Part shown: one piece after another, positions 1 to 8,449 of the stretch
Layout of the letters: each line of letters opens with the position of its first letter
Position numbering within the stretch: the first letter of the stretch is position 1
NCBI GenBank assembly: GCA_900315675.1
Contig: OMZY01000004.1
Span: 86,970 to 150,969 of the forward strand
Length of the DNA stretch: 64,000 bases
Direction of reading: 5' to 3'
DNA from: an uncultured Eubacteriales bacterium
GTDB taxonomy: Bacteria; Bacillota; Clostridia; Christensenellales; Aristaeellaceae
Notes under the pieces: model-generated
What the model saw: the letters and a program-made list of their open reading frames with translations, nothing else
Databases searched by the model: none
Told to the model about the DNA's origin: nothing
Translations under genes and position numbers: made by a program

Positions 1-563
1 TTACCATTGAGGTGCCGGACGGACAGATGAAGGAAATTGAGCTGAACAGCCGCAGCGGCGATATTGAATGCAGCTGCGCCCTGGCCCGCAAAATGACCGC
101 GCGTTCCACCAGCGGCGATGTAACGCTCCAGCCTGAAACCGAAAAGACAGCGGAAAAGCTGATCGTCAGCACGGTAAGCGGCGACGCTGAAGTAAACGGT
201 TCCGCACTGGAAAGCGAAATCAGCAGCATGAGCGGCAGCGTGACTGTGGACGGTGTGTTTGAGAAACTTGAGATGAAGAGCACCAGCGGCGATGTGGAGT
301 TCAACGGATCGGTGCTGGACGTCACAGCCTCCGCCATCAGCGGCGACGTCAGCGTGACCGTGGAGAACACTTCGCTGAAACGGGCTGCCGGAAAGAGCAC
401 CAGCGGCGATGTGGAGATTTACCTGCCCCGCGGCCTTCGCAGCGTGCACGCGGAATGCTCCACCGTCAGCGGCGATTGCTGCTCCAGGGTTTCCGACGCC
501 GGCATGAACGCGGAAGTGAAAATCTACGCGAAGAGTATCAGCGGCGATGTAACCGTTGAATAA
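1..563 (+). CDS. DUF4097-type beta-strand repeat protein, 3' part
   Basis: The reading frame is already open at the window edge (codons from position 3), so the gene is cut at its 5' end; a GTG at 12 is internal. At least 187 residues are visible. They contain a run of S-x-S-G-D-[VIA] motifs (for example STSGDVT, TVSGDAE, STSGDVE, SISGDVT) recurring about every 15-25 residues, each followed by a short beta-strand-like stretch. This is typical of DUF4097 (putative adhesin) proteins, which are predicted to form a right-handed beta-helix on the cell surface and often sit beside toast_rack or PspC-type membrane proteins. The family role is not established. A strong terminator follows at 617-656, so this is the last gene of its transcript. 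Family assignment is fairly sure; function is unknown. Confidence 0.8.
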   Translation, partial: TIEVPDGQMKEIELNSRSGDIECSCALARKMTARSTSGDVTLQPETEKTAEKLIVSTVSGDAEVNGSALESEISSMSGSVTVDGVFEKLEMKSTSGDVEFNGSVLDVTASAISGDVSVTVENTSLKRAAGKSTSGDVEIYLPRGLRSVHAECSTVSGDCCSRVSDAGMNAEVKIYAKSISGDVTVE

Positions 564-616
564 AAAAAAACAAAAATAATGTAACACGGTTTCAGAAAAA
601 TAATGGTAATGCATAG

Positions 617-656
617 GAATACCTGTTATAATGCAAGTAACAGGTATTCTTTTTTT
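617..656 (+). terminator. Rho-independent terminator after the DUF4097 gene
   Basis: A 12-bp perfect inverted repeat (617-628 with 638-649) is followed by seven T (650-656). The loop side contains TATAAT at 627-632, which could also serve as a -10 box, but no good -35 was seen at the right distance. Confidence 0.85.
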
Positions 657-713
657 CTGCCTTTCTGTGCTTTTCCGTGGATGGCCGGCCGCGCCGGCAG
701 AGGAGAAGGAACG

Positions 714-1640
714 ATGAAAAGCCAGCGCTTTCGCAAGATTGTGTGTTGGATGACAGGGATGACCCTGTTTTTCTGTCTGCCGTTTTTGCCGGCAATGGCA
801 GAGTTTTATTATGTGGAAAATGAGTGGAATTATGTGGACGGTTCCATGGATATCAGCCGCGGCATACCGGAAAACGCCACGGGAGTGATGGACCGCATCC
901 GGCGCAAAGGCGTCCTGCGTGTAGCAACAGAGCCCTATTTCGCACCGCAGGAGTTTATTGACCCGGAAAAATCCGGAATGGATCAGTACGCAGGAGCGGA
1001 TATGGAACTGGCCCGGATGATTGCCTCCAGGATGGGCGTTGAACTGGAAATTGTGCCGATGGAGTACACCCAGGTTCTGCCCGCCCTGACGGATAATCTG
1101 GTAGACCTGACGATTTCCGCCATGGCCTTTACTCCCAGGCGGGCCGCATCCTACACGATGTCCAAAGGATATTATTTTACGGAAAGCGCGGCGACAACCG
1201 CATTTGTGATCAGAGAGAGCGACCGGGAACTGTATACTTCCGTTGAGGATCTGTACGACAAAACACTGATTGTCCAGAGCAGTTCCCTGCAGGAAGCACT
1301 GGTGGCAAAACATGTGAGGAACTACCGGGAGTTCCGGCGTGTTTCCTCTGTCCAGACAGTCTATGAAGCGGTCAGGCAGGGAAAAGCGGACGTCGGCATT
1401 GTTGACCTGGAAACTGCGCAGACCTACATCCGGAACAACCAGGGATCGGGACTGATTCTGGCAGAGGGACTGTACTATGTGCCGGAAGAACAGTATCTGG
1501 GGAACCGGGTGATTGCCAAAAAGGGCGAACTTCAGCTGATTTATTTTGTGAACGGTGTTATTGATGAGATCCTGGAAAGCGGAACCTATGAGAAATGGAT
1601 CGAAGCCGCCCAGGAACGGGCTGATGAGCTGGGGCTCTGA
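714..1640 (+). CDS. Solute-binding protein family 3 (amino-acid type), secreted
   Basis: A 308-residue protein. The ATG at 714 is chosen because AGGAGAAGGA lies just upstream and a clear signal peptide follows (basic MKSQRFRK, hydrophobic core, cleavage near AMA-EF). The open frame extends back to 603 but crosses the terminator. The mature part has the SBP_bac_3 pattern: VLRVATEPYFAPQEF, GADMELARMIASRMG, then LVDLTISAMAFTPRRA. In the family such proteins bind polar amino acids or similar small ligands and deliver them to ABC permeases or to sensor proteins. No lipobox is visible, and no permease or ATPase lies nearby. The next gene, 24 bp downstream, is a large membrane HD-GYP protein, so this protein may feed a sensor rather than a transporter (inference). 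Confidence 0.85.
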   Translation: MKSQRFRKIVCWMTGMTLFFCLPFLPAMAEFYYVENEWNYVDGSMDISRGIPENATGVMDRIRRKGVLRVATEPYFAPQEFIDPEKSGMDQYAGADMELARMIASRMGVELEIVPMEYTQVLPALTDNLVDLTISAMAFTPRRAASYTMSKGYYFTESAATTAFVIRESDRELYTSVEDLYDKTLIVQSSSLQEALVAKHVRNYREFRRVSSVQTVYEAVRQGKADVGIVDLETAQTYIRNNQGSGLILAEGLYYVPEEQYLGNRVIAKKGELQLIYFVNGVIDEILESGTYEKWIEAAQERADELGL

Positions 1641-1664
1641 AGCGGACGCTGAGGAGGGACACAG

Positions 1665-4600
1665 GTGAAGAACAGAAAAATCTTCATATTGGCTTTCAGC
1701 CTGCAGATTCTGCTGTGCCTGTTCCTGGACTGGGGCGGACAGCAGCTGGCCTCCCGCCTGAACTGGCCTTTATGGCTTGATTCGGTCGGAACAGCGCTGG
1801 CTGCCTATTTTGCCGGACCCTGGTGCGGCGCGGTGGTGGGCATGACCTTCAATTTGCTGATTTATATCCTGTACGGCAATCCCTGGTATTATGCCCTGAT
1901 CAGCATGATTATCGCGATCTTTATCGGCTTTGCCACAAGGAAAAAGCTTCTGGAGACCCTGCTCGGCACACTTACGGCAGGAACGATCCTCGCCATCATT
2001 ACGACAGTGAGCGCATATCCGGTCAACCTGATCCTGAATCACGGAGATACCGGAAACGCATGGGGCAATGCGGTCATCGGCTATCTCGGGGAAGCGGGCA
2101 TACCGGTCTGGTCCGGCCTGTTTGCCGGTGAGCTGTATGTGGAACTTCCTGACAAGCTGCTTTCCCTGCTGATTATTTTCGTGATTGCCAGGATTGTCCG
2201 GGCAATCAAGAAAAGCCGGCAGGGGAGAGGAAAAAACGGATACCGTTCGGGCCCGCTCCGCGGTATTGCGGTTCTGACTGCGGCAGGACTGTGCCTGGCG
2301 GGTGCGGGATCCGCTGTGGTTCCGGCACAGGCAGAGGAAGACAGCCTGTCCGGAGATATCAATTACAACGATTATGTCCAGACCGTTTATTCCAGCACCA
2401 ACGGACTGCCCTGCGGAGAAGCCAACGATATTGACATTACCGGTGACGGGATTATCTGGATTGGCACGTATGCCGGCCTGTACCGTTATAACGGAAGGGA
2501 ATTCAAGTGGATGGACGGCTTTGATTCCGTCCGGAATGTCAACTGCCTGTATGTGGACGAGGAAGGACGCCTGTGGATCGGTACAAATGATAACGGCCTG
2601 TCCATTGTGATCAATGAACAGGTTGTCAATGTGATCGACCAGAGCCAGGGCCTGCCCTCCAATTCTGTAAAATCCATTATCCGAAGCTCAGACGGATACT
2701 ACTACATCGGTACAACCGGCAGCATGCAGATTCTGACGCTGAACTGCGGACTGAAGAAGCTGAGCAACCTGTCGGAAGTGGCTTATGCGGATCAGGTGAC
2801 GGCGGATGACAAAGGAAATGTTGTCGCGGTTACCAACGAAGGAACCCTGTTTCTGCTGCAGCAGGGACAGATTATTTCCTCCCGCCAGCTGCCGGAACGG
2901 CAGACGGTTTTCAAAAGCTGCACATTTGATCCGGAAGGTTATCTGCTGGCCGCCACATCAGGCAACGAAGTTTTCCGTTTTGATATCAGCAAAGGCTGGT
3001 TTGATCTCAAAAGCACAATTGAATGTCCTGGCCTGGTGACCATCAAGAACCTTCACTTCCTGGATAACGGAGGGCTCTTCATCTGCGCGGACAACGGCAT
3101 CGCCTACGTGAAGACGGACGGCACGTATGAAAGAATCAATACCAATGAATTCAACAATTCCATTGACAACATGATGATGGACTACCAGGGCAACCTGTGG
3201 TTTACCTCCTCCAGACTGGGCCTGCTGAGGCTGGCCGCATCCGATTTCCGGGATATCTATTCCACAGCGGGAATGGAAAACAGGGTAACCAATACCGTTG
3301 TACAATGGAACGGCACATACTATTTCGGAACGGATAAGGGAATGGATGCGGTGGACCTGAAGGGGATGAACCGGGTCAGGGATGACGTGACCAGACGTTT
3401 CAACGGCGTCAGGATCCGATGCATGATGGTGGACGCGCAGGATCATCTGTGGGTGTGTACCTACGGAAACGGACTGGTGGAGATGGAACCGGACGGCACA
3501 GAATATGTCTACAACCGGGACAACGGCGCTTTCGGAAACCGTGCACGCGTGGTTATGCAGCTGCGGGACGGAACGATCCTGGCGGCGGGAGATACGGGAC
3601 TGAGCTACATCCGGGACCATATGATCGAGCATACCATAGTCTATACTGAAGGCAGGATCAGCAGCATGGTGCTGACCATCACGGAGATGCCCGACGGAAC
3701 GATCCTGGCCGGTACGGACGGAAACGGACTGGCGGTGATTGAAAACGGGGAAGTTGTCCGGATGCTCACGCGGGTCAACGGGCTGAGCAGCGAGGTGATT
3801 CTCCGGACGGTTCCCGATACCAGGACCGGCGGCGTGTTTGTGGTTACAAGCAACGGCCTGTGCTACATGAATACGGATGAAACCATCCGCAAACTGGACA
3901 ATTTCCCTTATTTCAACAATTACGACATCTGGATCAAGGGAACGGACAGCCTGTTTGTGCTGTCCAGCGCCGGAATATATACGGTGGACAGAAACGAACT
4001 GCTCAGCGGTAAAGATGAAATATCCTATGATCTGCTGGATTCGCGCAGGGGTCTGAACAGCAGCCTGACAGCCAATGCATGGACCTGGTACAACGAGGAC
4101 AACGGAGAACTGTACCTGCCCTGTGATACCGGTGTATTTGTGATTAACACCAATACATTCTCTTCCGGCGCCAAGGTATACAGGATGAGCGTGCCGACCA
4201 TGCGGATGGACGGACTGATCCACCGGGTGGACCGGAGTGTGACGCAGAAGATTCCAAGGGGCATCAGCAGGCTGGAGATCAATCCGGAAGTTATCAACTA
4301 CACGATCCAGGATCCCAATGTGGGCTATATGCTGGAAGGCTTTGACAGCGAATGGACCGTTGTGCCCCAGAATTCCCTGGGAACCATATCCTATACAAAC
4401 CTGTCCGCCGGAGATTATGTATTCCATCTGGCGGTGTTTGACAACAACTGTGAGAATGTGATTGTTGAGCGTACATACAACATTACCAAGGAAAAGGAAA
4501 TGTATGACAACAACTGGTTCATATTCTACATTCTGTCTGTTCCGATGTTTGCTGTGGGCTGGGTAACCTGGCTGCTGGTGAAACGCCATGAACGTAAAAT

Positions 4601-5354
4601 GCAGGAACAGCTGGAAATGGCGAACAAACAGATTGAGATGGGTAAGCAGACGGTGATTGCCATTGCGCGGACGGTGGACGCCAAGGATCAGCGGACAAGC
4701 GATCACAGTAAACGCGTTGCCATCTATTCCGCTCAGATTGCCCGGGCATACGGGCTGGACGAAAAACAGTGCAGGGATATTGAATGGTCTGCCCAGATGC
4801 ATGATATCGGTAAGATAGGCATTCCGGACGCGATCCTGAACAAACCGGCCAGACTGACGGATGATGAATACGCAACCATGAAATCCCATACCACCCGGGG
4901 CGCGGAAATCCTGAAGGATTTTACGCTGCTGGACAATGTTATTGACGGGGCCCAGTACCACCACGAACGGTATGACGGCCGCGGCTATCCGAAAGGCCTG
5001 AAGGGGGAGGAAATCCCGCTGTTTGCCCGGATTATCGGTGTGGCGGACGCTTTCGACGCCATGACTGCGAACCGTATTTACCGCCAGCAGATGGACTTCA
5101 GTTATGTGCTGGGTGAGATGCAGCGGTGCAGGGGAACGCAGTTTGACCCGAAATTTGTGGACATCCTGCTGAAACTGATCCATGACGGAACCATTGACCT
5201 GAATATGATTTACCATGTTCCGAAGGAGGAAAGCGACCAGGCGGAAAAAGACGCCGCGATCGCCCGGGACGAAAAGGCAAGGGAAGCCGGTCCGGCTGTG
5301 GCGCCGCAGAGTTTTGCTGAAATTAAAACAAAAGAGCAGGGAGGGAAGGCGTGA
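1665..5354 (+). CDS. Membrane sensor: ECF-S-like region, reg_prop propeller, Y_Y_Y, HD-GYP
   Basis: A 1229-residue protein starting at GTG 1665 behind GAGGAGGG. In order: about six hydrophobic segments (residues 1-185) resembling an ECF-transporter S component; a second hydrophobic, signal-like segment near 197-220; many two-component-regulator-propeller repeats (about 225-860; e.g. DGIIWIGTYAGLYRYNG, EEGRLWIGTNDNGLSIV); a Y_Y_Y-like domain (about 870-930); one membrane helix (about 945-970); and a C-terminal HD-GYP domain with HDIGK (1046) and HHERYDGRGYP (1099). HD-GYP domains of this full type are cyclic-di-GMP phosphodiesterases, so the likely role is to couple an extracytoplasmic signal to second-messenger breakdown. 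There is no histidine kinase or receiver domain. Genes for binding proteins flank it on both sides, and the downstream one overlaps its stop codon. Domain reading is sure; ligand and output are inferred. Confidence 0.87.
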   Translation: MKNRKIFILAFSLQILLCLFLDWGGQQLASRLNWPLWLDSVGTALAAYFAGPWCGAVVGMTFNLLIYILYGNPWYYALISMIIAIFIGFATRKKLLETLLGTLTAGTILAIITTVSAYPVNLILNHGDTGNAWGNAVIGYLGEAGIPVWSGLFAGELYVELPDKLLSLLIIFVIARIVRAIKKSRQGRGKNGYRSGPLRGIAVLTAAGLCLAGAGSAVVPAQAEEDSLSGDINYNDYVQTVYSSTNGLPCGEANDIDITGDGIIWIGTYAGLYRYNGREFKWMDGFDSVRNVNCLYVDEEGRLWIGTNDNGLSIVINEQVVNVIDQSQGLPSNSVKSIIRSSDGYYYIGTTGSMQILTLNCGLKKLSNLSEVAYADQVTADDKGNVVAVTNEGTLFLLQQGQIISSRQLPERQTVFKSCTFDPEGYLLAATSGNEVFRFDISKGWFDLKSTIECPGLVTIKNLHFLDNGGLFICADNGIAYVKTDGTYERINTNEFNNSIDNMMMDYQGNLWFTSSRLGLLRLAASDFRDIYSTAGMENRVTNTVVQWNGTYYFGTDKGMDAVDLKGMNRVRDDVTRRFNGVRIRCMMVDAQDHLWVCTYGNGLVEMEPDGTEYVYNRDNGAFGNRARVVMQLRDGTILAAGDTGLSYIRDHMIEHTIVYTEGRISSMVLTITEMPDGTILAGTDGNGLAVIENGEVVRMLTRVNGLSSEVILRTVPDTRTGGVFVVTSNGLCYMNTDETIRKLDNFPYFNNYDIWIKGTDSLFVLSSAGIYTVDRNELLSGKDEISYDLLDSRRGLNSSLTANAWTWYNEDNGELYLPCDTGVFVINTNTFSSGAKVYRMSVPTMRMDGLIHRVDRSVTQKIPRGISRLEINPEVINYTIQDPNVGYMLEGFDSEWTVVPQNSLGTISYTNLSAGDYVFHLAVFDNNCENVIVERTYNITKEKEMYDNNWFIFYILSVPMFAVGWVTWLLVKRHERKMQEQLEMANKQIEMGKQTVIAIARTVDAKDQRTSDHSKRVAIYSAQIARAYGLDEKQCRDIEWSAQMHDIGKIGIPDAILNKPARLTDDEYATMKSHTTRGAEILKDFTLLDNVIDGAQYHHERYDGRGYPKGLKGEEIPLFARIIGVADAFDAMTANRIYRQQMDFSYVLGEMQRCRGTQFDPKFVDILLKLIHDGTIDLNMIYHVPKEESDQAEKDAAIARDEKAREAGPAVAPQSFAEIKTKEQGGKA

Positions 5355-6544
5355 TGAAAAGAATCCTGCTGACCGTGGTCATCTGTCTGCTTGTGCTGGC
5401 TGCCGCGTCTTTCCTGACCGGCTTCTGGAATAATTCTCCGAAGATTAACGTGACGCGAGTCGGATTTGTATATTCCGAAGATGAGAGCACGCCCTATTCC
5501 GCCAACTTTGCCAAGGCGCAGCACGCGCTGGAAGAGGAATATGGAGACAAGGTGGAAATTCTTTTCAAAAGCAACGTGCACAGCCGCGATTCTGAACAGC
5601 CTATACGGGATCTGATCAGGGACGGGGTCAGGATTCTCTTTATCAACCTGGATTCCGATATTCCCGTTACGCTGGCCAGAGAGTTTCCGGATGTACAGTT
5701 CTGCCAGGTTTCGCTGCCGACGATCGGTATGGACGGGACGCCGGAGAATTATCATTCTTTCAACGGAGAGATCTTTCAGGCACGGTATGTGAGCGGTATT
5801 GCCGCGGGCATGAAACTGAGACAGCTCCTGGATAACGGTGCGCTGCTGCCGCGGGACGCGCTGGTCGGGTATGTGGGCGCAAATGCCAGCACAGAGGTAA
5901 TCTCCGGTTATACAGCCTTCCTGCTGGGTGTGCGCAGCGTGGCGCCGGAAGCAACGATGCGGGTCCGTTATACCGGAAGCTGGAGCAACTATGCGGAGGA
6001 GAAGGAACAGACAAAGGAACTGATTGAGGAAGGCTGTGTGATTATCGCGCAGCATGTCAATACGACGGCTTCCGCGATGGCCTGTGAGGAGGCCGTTGCC
6101 TCCGGACGGAACGTATATCACGTGGGCTATCACCAGAGCATGATGGATATCGCGCCCTCCTGCGCACTGGTCAGCATACGGACCAACTGGGCACCGTATG
6201 CCATCCAGGCGGTGAAGGCAGTTATGAAAAACGAAAAGATTGAAAACGTGGTGGAAGCCCACGCACATGGCCGGGATATGAGCGCAGGCTTTGAAAACGG
6301 GTGGGTGGAACTGCTGGAGCTGAATCAATCCATTGCCGCTGAGGGAACGAAAGAGAAGACCGACAATGCCATTGAGAATATGATCAAAGGCAAAACGAAG
6401 GTTTTCAGCGGCAATTATACAGGCGTGAACCCGCTGAATCCGGCTAACATTATTGATCTGAACACCGGTTATACCGAGAACCAGTATTCCTCCAACCCGT
6501 CTTTCGGATATGTTCTGAAGGAAGTTATTACAGTGGAAAACTGA
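5354..6544 (+). CDS. BMP-family (basic membrane protein) periplasmic-type binding protein
   Basis: A 396-residue protein. The ATG at 5354 shares one base with the stop of the HD-GYP gene (TGATG), with GGGAGG upstream; GTG at 5351 is an alternative. An N-terminal hydrophobic segment (LLTVVICLLVLAAASFL) gives secretion or membrane anchoring; no lipobox cysteine is present. The rest follows the BMP/PnrA fold: RVGFVYSEDESTPYSANFA, VRILFINLDSD, YVSGIAAGMKLRQ, LVGYVGANASTEVISGYTAF, CVIIAQHVNTTASAMACEE. Family members bind nucleosides or related ligands. There is no ABC ATPase or permease in the operon, so it may present a ligand to the HD-GYP sensor (inference). A terminator at 6666-6695 closes the unit. 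Confidence 0.85.
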   Translation: MKRILLTVVICLLVLAAASFLTGFWNNSPKINVTRVGFVYSEDESTPYSANFAKAQHALEEEYGDKVEILFKSNVHSRDSEQPIRDLIRDGVRILFINLDSDIPVTLAREFPDVQFCQVSLPTIGMDGTPENYHSFNGEIFQARYVSGIAAGMKLRQLLDNGALLPRDALVGYVGANASTEVISGYTAFLLGVRSVAPEATMRVRYTGSWSNYAEEKEQTKELIEEGCVIIAQHVNTTASAMACEEAVASGRNVYHVGYHQSMMDIAPSCALVSIRTNWAPYAIQAVKAVMKNEKIENVVEAHAHGRDMSAGFENGWVELLELNQSIAAEGTKEKTDNAIENMIKGKTKVFSGNYTGVNPLNPANIIDLNTGYTENQYSSNPSFGYVLKEVITVEN

Positions 6545-6665
6545 TGTTCTCCCAAAGAGCCGATAAGTCGGTGAATGTGAACTGATCGTATTGCGAAGAA
6601 GGTTACAGATGGTTTACATTCCAATAAGGTTTGTCCTATGTTCCCGACAGAGCAGGGGAATTGAA

Positions 6666-6695
6666 AAAGCGCGATCCGGAAGGATCGCGCTTTGT
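6666..6695. terminator. Bidirectional terminator between convergent genes
   Basis: A 12-bp perfect stem (6666-6677 with 6682-6693) with a GGAA loop. A-run on the left and T-run on the right allow use from both strands. It lies between the BMP gene and the minus-strand gene ending at 6710. Confidence 0.85.
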
Positions 6696-6709
6696 TTTGT
6701 ATCCTGGGT

Positions 6710-6961
6710 TTATTCACGGTTGTGCTTTCTCTCTTTGATCAGGCTCCGTATAAAGGAGAAGAAGAAAAGCGGAATACCGATGATTCCTGCCGGAAGCCAG
6801 ACGGAAGCACAGAAGGTTCCGAACTGTTCCAGCGCAAAGTCATAACTGTGAGGCCTTATCAGAGCCATCGGATTGTTGTCTACAGCCAGGCCCACACCGA
6901 AAATGACGATCAGGAGCAAACCGATAAAGATGGAGAGAGCGCCTGATTTTTTTTCGTTCAT
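6710..6961 (-). CDS. Small membrane protein, two helices
   Basis: An 83-residue protein that I do not recognise. It has a short basic N-terminus (MNEKKSG), a first membrane segment (LSIFIGLLLIVIFGVGLAV), a 25-residue loop, a second membrane segment (VWLPAGIIGIPLFFFSFI) and a basic tail (RSLIKERKHNRE). A ribosome site GAGGA precedes the ATG at good spacing. The gene starts 11 bp after the stop of the SH3-domain gene on the same strand, so the two are probably co-transcribed. The balance of hydrophobic segments and charged ends argues for a real gene despite its size. Function unknown. Confidence 0.6.
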   Translation of the reverse strand: MNEKKSGALSIFIGLLLIVIFGVGLAVDNNPMALIRPHSYDFALEQFGTFCASVWLPAGIIGIPLFFFSFIRSLIKERKHNRE

Positions 6962-6972
6962 ACAGGTGTTCC

Positions 6973-8187
6973 TCAGTTGAGGTACTTCTTATGCACCCAG
7001 CCGGTGAAACCATTGTATTTGACTTTGGCCCAGTCGCCGGAAACGGCAAGCACTTCAACGGTATCGCCCTGCTGCAGACGGCCGACGCCATCTACGTTGG
7101 AGGACCAGTCGCCCTTCTGCTTGTGGAAGTTCAGGTCGTTGATATTCACCGTGGTGGTGTAGGGCTGGAATTCCTGCTTGGGCGCGGGCGTGATGGAAGG
7201 ATCCAGCGTCTCGATCGCAGGAGCGTCTCCCGGAGCGGCAAGACGCAGGAAGCTGTTATCCATATAGCCCTTCTGGCCGTTGTACTGAATGTAATCCCAC
7301 TTGGTGTCATGCTTCAGAACGGTTACGGGAGCGCCGTAGGGAACATCAAACTGTACGGAATAGCCTTTGGAATTGCCCTTGCGTACGTGAACGCCCTTCT
7401 TGTTGGCGCTGACCACGTAAGCGGTGTAGGAATTTCCGCCGTCCGGAACGGGAGTGACGGAAGGATCCACAACAGGCGTCGGAGCGGGAACGCTGGTGGA
7501 GAGGAAGCGGTTCATCATCCAGCCTTCATGGCCGTCCACCTGAACCTTGTCCCACTCAACACTGTGGTAAACGACATACACCTGCGTGCCGGAAGGATAC
7601 TCGGCAATCACGGGCGCACTCGTGTTCGGGGACTGACGCAGGTTGACAGTGCGGTAGCCGGCATTGAAAACATACGCAGTGTAGTTTCCGCCGGTAGCGG
7701 CAGTGGAAGTGGACTGATTTCCGGAAGCCTTCACCTGCTTTTTGCTGAGCAGGCCGTTCATAATATAGCCGCTGCCCAGATCGCCGGCGCTGACATAATC
7801 ATATTTGGAACCATGGGAAAGAACAGACACCTTTGTACCTTTGGCAAGGCTGGCAATAGCATCGAAGTTGCCGTCCGGGCCCTTCCGCAGGGAAGTGTCA
7901 TCCTTGGTGACCCAGGCCTTATAGGTACTGGCCTTGGAAATATACTTGGACTGGACATAGCCTTCCGTTCCGTTGGAGAAGGTTACGTAGGACCAGCCGT
8001 TCTTTGTGCTGGAAACGGTGCAGGCATAGTCCTTACGATAACTTCCGAGTACCTTTGCGCTGTCATCCGGCAGGAAACGCACCTTCAGAGAGGAGGTGTT
8101 GACCCGGTACCAGGTAGCAGCGGAAGCTATACCCGCGGGAATCAGCAGGGCAAGCACCAGCAGCAAAGCAATCAAACGTTTTTTCAT
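6973..8187 (-). CDS. Secreted protein with five bacterial SH3 (SH3b) domains
   Basis: A 404-residue protein. The frame is open to 8244, but the ATG at 8187 (MKKRLIALLLVLALL) is preceded by GGGAGG and begins a clear signal peptide ending near ASAA. Five SH3b repeats follow: about residues 30-85, 95-145, 160-220, 240-300 and 345-404, each with the marks of the family (S-L-x-V-R, W-x-x-V, G-[YW]-[VM]). The last ends in TGWVHKKYLN. Proline/threonine linkers (VDPSVTPVPDG, LDPSITPAPK) separate domains. SH3b arrays usually bind cell-wall peptides; no hydrolase domain is attached, so it may be a wall-binding scaffold or a partner of a hydrolase encoded elsewhere. It has its own promoter at 8234-8262. 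Confidence 0.87.
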   Translation of the reverse strand: MKKRLIALLLVLALLIPAGIASAATWYRVNTSSLKVRFLPDDSAKVLGSYRKDYACTVSSTKNGWSYVTFSNGTEGYVQSKYISKASTYKAWVTKDDTSLRKGPDGNFDAIASLAKGTKVSVLSHGSKYDYVSAGDLGSGYIMNGLLSKKQVKASGNQSTSTAATGGNYTAYVFNAGYRTVNLRQSPNTSAPVIAEYPSGTQVYVVYHSVEWDKVQVDGHEGWMMNRFLSTSVPAPTPVVDPSVTPVPDGGNSYTAYVVSANKKGVHVRKGNSKGYSVQFDVPYGAPVTVLKHDTKWDYIQYNGQKGYMDNSFLRLAAPGDAPAIETLDPSITPAPKQEFQPYTTTVNINDLNFHKQKGDWSSNVDGVGRLQQGDTVEVLAVSGDWAKVKYNGFTGWVHKKYLN

Positions 8188-8233
8188 CAGAGTTCCCTCC
8201 CAAAATGTAGTACCACTAGAAAAAACCACAATG

Positions 8234-8262
8234 ATTATATACAATATTTTTCAAATTGAAAA
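8234..8262 (-). promoter_or_regulatory. Promoter for the SH3-domain gene
   Basis: Read on the minus strand: -35 TTTTCA (8262-8257), 17-bp spacer, -10 TATAAT (8239-8234). The region is strongly AT-rich and lies back to back with the his promoter. Confidence 0.55.
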
Positions 8263-8359
8263 CCCTTTTTGAACAAATATTTACGAAAATATTATAGAAA
8301 GAAAACGAAATAGTTACTTAAAGAATAAACATCTACAATATCTTGTGGTAAAAAAAACC

Positions 8360-8388
8360 TTGACTTTATCACAGTAAAGCATTATCAT
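8360..8388 (+). promoter_or_regulatory. Promoter of the histidine operon
   Basis: -35 TTGACT (8360-8365), 17-bp spacer, -10 TATCAT (8383-8388). Transcription would begin near 8395, giving a leader of about 55 nt. Confidence 0.75.
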
Positions 8389-8437
8389 GGTAAAGAAATT
8401 TTAAAAAGGGAAGGTTTACTGACCGAATTGTAACCTT
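8364..8437 (+). promoter_or_regulatory. Operator-like repeats and leader hairpin before hisZ
   Basis: The spacer of the promoter holds a dyad CTTTA-N6-TAAAG (8364-8379). A near copy of its right part, TTATCAnnGTAAAG, occurs at 8366-8379 and again at 8382-8395, offset by 16 bp, so one copy covers the -10 box. A repressor bound here would block the polymerase. Downstream, AAGGTTTAC (8411-8419) can pair with GTAACCTT (8430-8437), directly abutting the GGAGG of hisZ. No His-codon leader peptide or T-box was seen. A HisR/YerC-type regulator is a guess only. Confidence 0.45.
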
Positions 8438-8449
8438 GGAGGAATGAAC

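Noticed and set aside
603-713. N-terminal extension of the first solute-binding protein
   Set aside because: The extension crosses a strong terminator hairpin and lacks a ribosome site; ATG 714 begins a clear signal peptide.
2958-5216. 752-codon open frame on the minus strand
   Set aside because: It is the antisense shadow of the propeller/HD-GYP gene: no ribosome site, low-complexity H/V/Q-rich composition, and the plus strand encodes clear domains.
8396-8449. T-box or attenuator leader for the his operon
   Set aside because: The leader is about 55 nt with no run of His codons, no T-box sequence and no terminator/antiterminator pair.
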